Shown: in pieces, positions 1 to 5,029 of the stretch
Layout: the number at the start of each line of letters is the position of its first letter
Position numbering within the stretch: position 1 is the first letter of the stretch
DNA from: Planctomycetota bacterium
GTDB taxonomy: Bacteria > Planctomycetota > Phycisphaerae > UBA1845
Length of the DNA stretch: 5,029 bases
NCBI GenBank assembly: GCA_022566435.1
Contig: JADFIX010000389.1
Coordinates: 1-5,029, forward strand
Direction of reading: 5' to 3'
Position numbers and translations under genes: made by a program
The notes under the pieces: model-generated
Told to the model about the DNA's origin: nothing
Seen by the model: the letters and a program-made list of their open reading frames with translations, nothing else
Database searches by the model: none

Positions 1-1686
1 GAGACCTGGGAAATTCGAATTTACGATACGGATCCGGATTGCCCGGGAATTCCGGGCGTGGAAATCGGCGTTTCGACCATTACGGTATTGAACAAACTGG
101 AGGGCACCGGATCAGCGACGGGAACGTGGCACTACGGAGGAATCTTGAACGCACCGATTGCCCTGCCGAACGGCGGTTTCGCCGGCGACACCTACTGGTT
201 CGAGGTTTCCGGTTACGGGGAGCCGGGCTGCGAGGTGCATGCGATCCATTCGCGCGACGACGGTAACGACCATCACGCAGTCTCGACCTGGACGGCCCCC
301 GAGCCCGCCACCCACGCCTATTCGTCGGATCAAATCGGTAGCGTCGACGTCGGCTTCTGCGAGAGCACCGGTCTTGGCACGCCGCCGGACGTACTCGGCG
401 CCTGTTGCAACTGTCCTGAAGTATGTACGGAAGACGTAACGCAAAAGGATTGCGTTCAGAATCTGAGAGGTAGATGGTCTGCGTGTATCGACTGTGCCGA
501 TCCCAGTGTCTGTCCGGGCGTGCCGGTGAATGACGATTGCGCGTCGCCTCGGGTGATTACAGGCATTCCGACTGACGGAAGCGAACTCGTCATCGAGGGA
601 GAGAACATATGCGCCACCAACGATGGCCCCGGGCTTATGGCCGGCGATGGCGGTTGTGCGAGCTCGCTGCCGGGTAACGGCAATTTGCACCACGATGTGT
701 GGTATTCGTACGTCGCGGAGGCGTGCGGTGAACTGACGGTCGATAGCTGCGCCGATACCGATTACGATCAGATGATCGCCGTTTATGATGTGGCCAACGG
801 GTGTCCGTTATTTACTGAAGATGAAATTGGCTGCGGCGACGATACGTGCGGCATCCTCGCCGGCCCGTCGAGGGTCACTGTAGACGTCGCTGTAGGCCAG
901 GAGTTGCTGATTCGCGTAGGAGGTTGGGGCGTTGACATTCCCCCGAGCTTTATGCCTAACCCGCGCGGAGAATTCATACTGCGTTTCTCGCTCGACGAAA
1001 ATTGTCCGCCCTGCCAGTCACCCTTCATGCCGTCGCCTCCGCACAACATCCTGAAGAACCGCTACATCTCCATCGGGCCCAATCCTTGCGATCCGGTCTT
1101 GGGGACGAGCGACATCATGCTGACTCTCGTAAGCACACAAGTGAACGGCGTGACCGCCGTCGGCTCGTCATGGTGGGCGACCGCGCCGGTCAACGGCGGA
1201 GGTCTCTCCCCGGCGACCTGTATTTCGATCGTAAGTTCGACGAGGCCGACCACGCCGCCGGATTGGACCGGATGCTCGACGGTGCACCTGACCGGCTGTC
1301 CGATCATTCCGACGTCGACCTATCATATCAGGACGGTCTTGGGCGGACAGGTCTCCGATCCGCCCCTGGTGGCGGAAACGCAGGCCAAACCCGGCGACAA
1401 ATGGCACGGCGACTGCGTGGGCAACTTCCTCGGGCCCATGGGCGTTCCGCCGAATGTATGGACCCCGCCGAACGGCGTGACGAACGCGGACGACTTTGTG
1501 GCGGCCATCAAGACGTTTCAGGACATCAACGCCCTCAACGCGACCCACGTATCGGTGACGGACATGGAACCGAATCTGGACGGAACCCAGATTAATCTGA
1601 TTGTCAATATCAATGACGTTTTCTCGATTATCAAGGGCTTCCAAGGATTCGAGTACCCAGGTCCCGATCTGGCGCAGTGTCCATAA
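1..1686 (+). CDS. Secreted Cys-rich modular protein with dockerin-like C-terminus, 5'-truncated by window edge (copy 1)
   Basis: The frame is open from the first base, so the start is outside the window; a GTG at 58 is only an internal valine codon. 561 residues are visible (codon 1 = nt 1). In order: the end of a beta-sandwich module starting at ETWEIRIY (1-11) and reaching about 125; a Cys-rich segment (C135, C136, C138, C142, C151, C162, C165, C171); a module beginning VNDDC (176-180) with DVWYSY (232-237), YDQMIAVYD (255-263) and LLIRVGG (302-308), resembling planctomycete pre-peptidase-C-like beta sandwiches; a fibronectin-like beta module starting LKNRYIS (351-357); and a dockerin-like end with WTPPNG (487-492) and VNINDV (535-540). 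It closes with Cys-Pro and TAA, with no membrane anchor or PEP-CTERM tail. The paralogue downstream starts about 150 residues earlier, so roughly that much is probably missing here. An extracellular role is inferred; no catalytic motif is visible and the exact function is unknown. Confidence 0.9.
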   Translation, partial: ETWEIRIYDTDPDCPGIPGVEIGVSTITVLNKLEGTGSATGTWHYGGILNAPIALPNGGFAGDTYWFEVSGYGEPGCEVHAIHSRDDGNDHHAVSTWTAPEPATHAYSSDQIGSVDVGFCESTGLGTPPDVLGACCNCPEVCTEDVTQKDCVQNLRGRWSACIDCADPSVCPGVPVNDDCASPRVITGIPTDGSELVIEGENICATNDGPGLMAGDGGCASSLPGNGNLHHDVWYSYVAEACGELTVDSCADTDYDQMIAVYDVANGCPLFTEDEIGCGDDTCGILAGPSRVTVDVAVGQELLIRVGGWGVDIPPSFMPNPRGEFILRFSLDENCPPCQSPFMPSPPHNILKNRYISIGPNPCDPVLGTSDIMLTLVSTQVNGVTAVGSSWWATAPVNGGGLSPATCISIVSSTRPTTPPDWTGCSTVHLTGCPIIPTSTYHIRTVLGGQVSDPPLVAETQAKPGDKWHGDCVGNFLGPMGVPPNVWTPPNGVTNADDFVAAIKTFQDINALNATHVSVTDMEPNLDGTQINLIVNINDVFSIIKGFQGFEYPGPDLAQCP

Positions 1687-1719
1687 TCGTCGGGTCCGCT
1701 TCACGGTGGATTTCGGGTT
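1..1719 (+). repeat. Tandem gene duplication, unit copy 1 (partial)
   Basis: Nt 1 aligns with nt 2267 of the second copy, and stop codon 1684 aligns with stop 3971. The offset drifts from 2266 to 2287 bp through in-frame indels. Similarity continues after the stop: 28 of 36 positions match without gaps between 1684-1719 and 3971-4006. The final offset, 2287 bp, equals the length of copy 2 (2157 bp) plus the 130-bp spacer, as expected for a head-to-tail duplication. Confidence 0.85.
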
Positions 1720-1801
1720 CCGATAGAACCGGCTTGTGGGCGCTTGGGACAAGAATTCGGCCAAAGACGACTGCCGCTCAACGCGATCGCCTGGGCGCGA
1801 T

Positions 1802-1805
1802 GGAG
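1802..1805 (+). promoter_or_regulatory. Weak candidate ribosome binding site for copy 2
   Basis: GGAG is followed by an 11-nt gap before ATG 1817, which is longer than ideal. A closer GAGA (1810-1813) is only partly complementary to the 16S rRNA tail. Start choice here rests mainly on the signal peptide. Many planctomycete genes have weak or absent Shine-Dalgarno sequences. Confidence 0.35.
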
Positions 1806-1816
1806 CACCGAGAATA

Positions 1817-3973
1817 ATGACTGCCTCGAGCCCAAAACAAGGTTTCCGTTCCGTCGCCTGCATGACTCTTCTTGCGACCAGCCTCAGTGCTTCGGCTGTC
1901 GCGGCGGGCGAGGATCGTGGCACCTCGGGTGTTTGCTGCCTTCTTGGTCAGTGCCTTGACGATACCGCGCATGACACATTGGCGGAGTGTGAGGCGGACG
2001 GAGGTTTCTTTATCGCCGATACAGACTGCCAGGTCGATCCGTGTCCGGTGTGCCCGTTCGATGAGCCCGCGAATTGCCAGCAGGTGCAGACCATTTTCGG
2101 CCTGGTGCCGTTCATGGATCGCAACCCGGGAAACGGGCTCGACGGCGAAACGGCGAGCGTGTTGGCCGACGACGTGAAGTTCGGCGGCGTGGTGGACGAG
2201 ATTTGCTGGAATACGGGATTCTATCAGACACCATGCTGCCAGACGTCCTGTGTGCAGAGTATCGACGACACTTGGGAAATCCGAATCTACGAAACCGATG
2301 TGGGCTGTCCGGCGATTCCCGGCGCGGAACTCGCCATGTCCACGATTGCAGTGCTGAGCAAGCTGGAGGGCACCGGAGCGGGGACCGGCACATGGCACTA
2401 CAGCGGCATGTTGCATACACCGATCGAGCTACCGAACGGCGGTTTCGCCGGTGACACCTACTGGTTCGAGGTTTCCGGATATGGGGAGCCGGGCTGTGAG
2501 GTGCACGCGACCTGGTCGCGCGACGATGGGAATAAACATCATGCGGTTTCGACTTGGACGGCCCCCGAACCTGACACCCACGCCTATTCATCGGATCAGA
2601 TCGGAAGCGTCGACGTCGGCTTCTGCGAGAGCAGCGGTATTGCCACGCCACCGGACGTACTCGGCGCCTGCTGCACATGCTCGGCCGCGGGTCCCGGCGT
2701 ATGTACGGAAGATATGACGCAAAAAGATTGTGTCGTATTACGGAGAGGTATATGGATTCCTTGCACCGACTGCAGCAACCCGACTGGTACCTGTCGGGCC
2801 GTGCCGGACAACGACGACTGTGAAACGCCTTTCCTGGTCAGCCATGTCCCGACCGATGGGACTGAGTTGGTACTTGCCGACCAGACCAACATCTGCGCGA
2901 CGGACGACGGGCCGGGACTTCAGGCCGGCGAGGGTGGGTGTGCCAGTTCGCTGCCGGGTGATGCCGATCTGCACGAGGACGTGTGGTATTCCTATGTCGC
3001 AGAGGCGTGCGGTGAACTGACCGTCGATAGTTGCGTCAATGATGCCGATTTTGATCAAATGATCGCGGTGTATGATGCAACCAACGGGTGCCCATTGTTG
3101 AGAAGCGATGAAATTGGCTGCGGCGACAATACTTGCGGTATCAACGCCGGGCCGTCCAGGGTCACTGTAGACGTCGAAGAAGGCCAGGAGTTGCTGATTC
3201 GCGTGGGAGGTTTGAACAATTCAATGCACAGCCTCCTTGGTAGCAGAGCGACCGGGGATTTCGTACTGCATTTCTCGTTCGACGAGAACTGTCCTCTGGT
3301 CAACTCGCCGACGTTGGCACTGCCGCCCCACGACATCTTGAAGAATCGATACATTTCGATCCTACCGGGCAATGCAGAGGTAGGCCCGTTCGATATTCGA
3401 TTGACCCTCACGAGCACGCTGGTGAACGGGGTCACGGCCATCGGCGCGTCGTGGTGGGCGACCGCGCCGATTAACGGTGCTGGTCTCTCCCCTGCGACTT
3501 GTATTTCGGTCGTGAGCTCGACGAGGCCGACCACGCCGCCGGATTGGAGCGGATGTTCGACGGTACACCTGACCGGCTGTCCGATCATTCCGACGTCGAC
3601 CTATCATATCAGGACGGTATTGGACGGATTCGTCTCCGATCCGCCCCTGGTGGCGGAAACGCAGGCCAAGCCCGGCGACAGATGGTACGGCGATTGCGTC
3701 GGGTTCTTCGACAGTGTGCAGTGGACGCCGCCGAACGGGGCCGTGAACATCGACGACGCCGTGGCGGCCATCAAGACGCTCGTAGACCCGACTAAAACGC
3801 CCGGCTGCGGCTCGCCACCGTGTAACGCGACGCACTTGTCGGTGACGGACATGTCACCGGATTTGGATGGGACGCAGATTAACCTGATTGTCAACATCAA
3901 CGACGTACTTTCGATTATCATGGGTTTCCGGGGCATGGAGTACCCGGGAACGCAAATCGAGCTGTGTCCCTAA
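1817..3973 (+). CDS. Secreted Cys-rich modular protein with dockerin-like C-terminus (complete, copy 2)
   Basis: A complete 718-residue protein. The ATG at 1817 is chosen because it gives a good signal peptide: basic K7/R11, hydrophobic core about 13-28, likely cleavage after AVAA (27-30). A GTG at 1736 would add 27 polar, charged residues in front. The next ATG, at 1862, would lose the basic n-region. Modules: first Cys motif GVCC (38-41) with C46, C58, C71, C76, C79; beta-sandwich module about 90-275 containing LADDVKF (116-122), ICW (129-131) and TWEIRIY (152-158); second Cys segment (C285, C286, C288, C296, C305, C316, C319, C326); pre-peptidase-C-like module from PDNDDC (330-335) through DVWYSY (388-393) to LLIRVGG (459-465); fibronectin-like module from LKNRYIS (508-514); dockerin-like end with WTPPNG (636-641), VNIDD (643-647) and VNINDV (692-697), ending YPG...CP. 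The protein is probably exported and disulfide-rich. It is a tandem paralogue of the upstream gene. No enzymatic signature is seen, so the role (surface or extracellular assembly) is inference. Confidence 0.92.
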   Translation: MTASSPKQGFRSVACMTLLATSLSASAVAAGEDRGTSGVCCLLGQCLDDTAHDTLAECEADGGFFIADTDCQVDPCPVCPFDEPANCQQVQTIFGLVPFMDRNPGNGLDGETASVLADDVKFGGVVDEICWNTGFYQTPCCQTSCVQSIDDTWEIRIYETDVGCPAIPGAELAMSTIAVLSKLEGTGAGTGTWHYSGMLHTPIELPNGGFAGDTYWFEVSGYGEPGCEVHATWSRDDGNKHHAVSTWTAPEPDTHAYSSDQIGSVDVGFCESSGIATPPDVLGACCTCSAAGPGVCTEDMTQKDCVVLRRGIWIPCTDCSNPTGTCRAVPDNDDCETPFLVSHVPTDGTELVLADQTNICATDDGPGLQAGEGGCASSLPGDADLHEDVWYSYVAEACGELTVDSCVNDADFDQMIAVYDATNGCPLLRSDEIGCGDNTCGINAGPSRVTVDVEEGQELLIRVGGLNNSMHSLLGSRATGDFVLHFSFDENCPLVNSPTLALPPHDILKNRYISILPGNAEVGPFDIRLTLTSTLVNGVTAIGASWWATAPINGAGLSPATCISVVSSTRPTTPPDWSGCSTVHLTGCPIIPTSTYHIRTVLDGFVSDPPLVAETQAKPGDRWYGDCVGFFDSVQWTPPNGAVNIDDAVAAIKTLVDPTKTPGCGSPPCNATHLSVTDMSPDLDGTQINLIVNINDVLSIIMGFRGMEYPGTQIELCP

Positions 3974-4006
3974 TCGAGGGGTCCGCTCCGACGTGGATCT
4001 CGGGCT
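2267..4006 (+). repeat. Tandem gene duplication, unit copy 2 (part matching the visible copy 1)
   Basis: Co-linear with 1-1719 over all modules from TWEIRIY to the C-terminal CP and about 33 bp beyond the stop codon. The exactly identical blocks include 53 bp (1285-1337 versus 3566-3618), 38 bp (1351-1388 versus 3632-3669) and 31 bp (1237-1267 versus 3518-3548). The remaining upstream part of this copy (1817-2266) has its counterpart outside the window. Confidence 0.85.
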
Positions 4007-4090
4007 GGCGCAAAGGGAGTTTTTATTGTGCTTAGCCGTCTGTTTCGGTAGATTGAAGGGACAAGTCTGTTTGGGCGGGAAGACGGGCAT

Positions 4091-4096
4091 AGGAGG
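4091..4096 (+). promoter_or_regulatory. Strong Shine-Dalgarno sequence for the FG-GAP gene
   Basis: A perfect AGGAGG lies 5 nt before ATG 4102 and 8 nt before in-frame ATG 4105. It sets the start of the FG-GAP protein at one of these two codons. It is much stronger than anything in front of the preceding gene. Confidence 0.85.
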
Positions 4097-4101
4097 AATT
4101 G

Positions 4102-5029
4102 ATGATGGCCGCTTGGCGCGTGAACGGTAACATCACTGCAACTGCTATTTTTGTGACTCTTACATCAGTCATTTCGGTGAACGGGGTTCAGGGAGATACC
4201 ATCCACCTTCCGTCGCCATGGATGACGATGGCGATCATCAACGCGGTTTCCCTACCGGCCCGCGGACTCATCGACTGTAACGAAAACGGTGTCGACGATG
4301 CCCAGGATATCGCCGACATGACCAGCGCCGATTGTAACGGCGATGGCCGACCGGACGAGTGCGGCGTCTTTGTTACTTGCGACGAGATGCCCTGGCTACA
4401 GGAGCAGAGCGTCACGGGCTCCGACGCCGAGGTTTTCCCTTCGTTCGGCGGATCAGTTTCGATCAGCGACGACGTGGCAATCTTGGGGGCGCGGCTTGAT
4501 TTCTGCGAGGTGTCAGGACAGACCTGCGGTTCGGCCCATGTCTTTCGATTCGACGGCTCGACCTGGATCGAAGAGCAGGTGCTCTTTGCTTCCGATGGGT
4601 TCTACAAGGTCTATTTCGGCTTTTCCGTTTCCGTCTCCGGCGAAACAGCTCTTGTGGGATCGATCGGGATCGGGATTCTGGGAACCGCCTTTACCGGGGC
4701 CGCGTACGTCTTTCGCCATGACGGCACGAACTGGGTCGAGGTGCAGAAGCTGCTGGCCTCCGACGGCGCGGCGGGCGACGAGTTCGGCGAGTCGGTGGCC
4801 GTCTCGGGGGACGTGGCCGTGATCGGCGCCCGCTTGGACGATGACAACGGCATCGACTTCGGTTCCGCCTACGTCTACCGCTACGACGGGACCCAGTGGG
4901 TCGAAGAGCAGAAGCTGCTGGCCTCCGACGGCGCGGCGCGCGACCGGTTCGGCAACTCGGTGGCCGTCTCGGGGGACGTGGCCGTGATCGGCGCCGGCAA
5001 CGACGATGACAACGGCTTCGGCTCCGGCT
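4102..5029 (+). CDS. Secreted FG-GAP repeat (beta-propeller-like) protein with EF-hand-like segment, 3'-truncated by window edge
   Basis: The frame is open from ATG 4102 to the window end (309 codons plus one base) with no stop. A second in-frame ATG lies at 4105. AGGAGG at 4091-4096 is 5 nt from the first and 8 nt from the second, so either could be used. A signal peptide is likely: R6, hydrophobic stretch about 11-26, possible cleavage after VQG (29-31). Residues 58-87 hold two calcium-loop-like elements, D58-x-N60-x-N62-G-V-x-D66 and D77-x-N79-x-D81-G-x-x-D85, with C59, C78 and C87; this pattern is common in planctomycete secreted proteins. Four FG-GAP-type repeats follow, with phased FG at 115, 172, 228 and 283, each followed about 13 residues later by a G-A/S-x turn (129, 186, 242, 297), plus recurring AYV[FY]R.DG..WVE.QKLLASDG. 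This resembles the bacterial FG-GAP_2 family, usually propeller-forming. An adhesion or surface role is family-based inference; ligand unknown. Confidence 0.88.
   Translation, partial: MMAAWRVNGNITATAIFVTLTSVISVNGVQGDTIHLPSPWMTMAIINAVSLPARGLIDCNENGVDDAQDIADMTSADCNGDGRPDECGVFVTCDEMPWLQEQSVTGSDAEVFPSFGGSVSISDDVAILGARLDFCEVSGQTCGSAHVFRFDGSTWIEEQVLFASDGFYKVYFGFSVSVSGETALVGSIGIGILGTAFTGAAYVFRHDGTNWVEVQKLLASDGAAGDEFGESVAVSGDVAVIGARLDDDNGIDFGSAYVYRYDGTQWVEEQKLLASDGAARDRFGNSVAVSGDVAVIGAGNDDDNGFGSG
4744..5029 (+). repeat. 165-bp tandem coding repeat (FG-GAP units)
   Basis: The unit starting at 4744 recurs at 4909, a 165-bp (55-codon) period. Over 4744-4851 versus 4909-5016, 99 of 108 bases match without gaps, including identical runs of 30 and 39 bases. 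A 6-base in-frame indel follows, and the window ends inside the second unit. The two earlier FG-GAP units (from about 4400 and 4573) share the protein pattern but are strongly diverged in DNA, so the near-identical pair looks like a recent internal duplication. Confidence 0.85.

Noticed and set aside
1716..1730. Perfect 5-bp inverted repeat GGTTC-cgata-GAACC after copy 1
   Set aside because: The stem is short and no T-run follows, so it does not qualify as an intrinsic terminator.
1736..1816. Upstream GTG start that would extend copy 2 by 27 residues
   Set aside because: The extra residues are charged and polar and would bury the signal peptide; ATG 1817 gives a normal n-, h- and c-region.
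1168..1923. 251-codon open frame on the minus strand
   Set aside because: It overlaps copy 1, the spacer and the start of copy 2, is rich in Arg, Gly and Pro as expected of an antisense shadow, and shows no recognisable domain. A similar antisense frame recurs over copy 2 only because the DNA is duplicated.
4015..4025. GGGAG followed by TTTTT after copy 2 as a terminator
   Set aside because: No stable GC-rich stem ends directly at the T-run; the nearest complementary CTCC (3986-3989) gives only four pairs over a long loop.
4026..4054. Possible promoter TTGTGC - 17 nt - TAGATT before the FG-GAP gene
   Set aside because: Only 3/6 and 4/6 matches to the housekeeping consensus, which is expected by chance, and planctomycete promoter rules are poorly defined.
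4036..4086. CCGTCT/AGACGG pairing and GTCTGTTT direct repeat (4038-4045, 4065-4072) near the Shine-Dalgarno sequence
   Set aside because: A 6-bp stem over a 39-nt loop and an 8-bp repeat are too short to support a riboswitch or operator without comparative data.
4343..4822. 159-codon + strand open frame within the FG-GAP gene
   Set aside because: It is out of frame with the FG-GAP protein, low-complexity (Ser, Arg, Pro) and has no motif; the real frame carries four phased repeats and a strong ribosome binding site.

Overview
The window looks like chromosomal DNA from a planctomycete, probably Phycisphaerae-like or an uncultured relative. The evidence is protein style, since no marker gene is present. 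Three large predicted secreted proteins lie head to tail on the + strand. They combine Cys-Cys motifs (GVCC/GACC...C...C), a beta-sandwich module of the 'W-E-I-R-I-Y-x-T-D' type, an NDDC...DVWYSY...RVGG module, a dockerin-like C-terminus (W-T-P-P-N-G...N-I-N-D-V), and a DCNxNGxxD...DCNGDGRPDEC calcium-binding-like segment in front of FG-GAP repeats. These modules are characteristic of the large extracellular proteins of that phylum. Base composition is moderately GC-rich and even across the window.

Layout: (1) nt 1-1686 is the 3' part of a modular secreted protein gene whose 5' end lies outside the window. (2) A 130-bp spacer follows. (3) nt 1817-3973 is a complete, closely related paralogue of 718 residues with its own signal peptide. 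(4) A 128-bp spacer ends in a perfect AGGAGG Shine-Dalgarno sequence. (5) nt 4102 to the window end is the 5' part of an FG-GAP repeat (beta-propeller-like) secreted protein that runs off the edge without a stop.

The first two genes are a tandem duplication with a unit of about 2.28 kb. The similarity continues about 33 bp past the stop codons, so the duplicated unit carried some 3' flank. Conservation between copies is patchy: one module is almost identical at nucleotide level, while neighbouring linkers have diverged and carry indels. All three proteins appear to act outside the cytoplasm, plausibly in adhesion, surface architecture or extracellular assembly. No enzyme active site, transporter, mobile element, RNA gene or CRISPR array was seen. 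I did not find a clearly new molecular system. The points most worth checking are the tandem paralogue family, its mosaic conservation, and the near-identical FG-GAP repeats.
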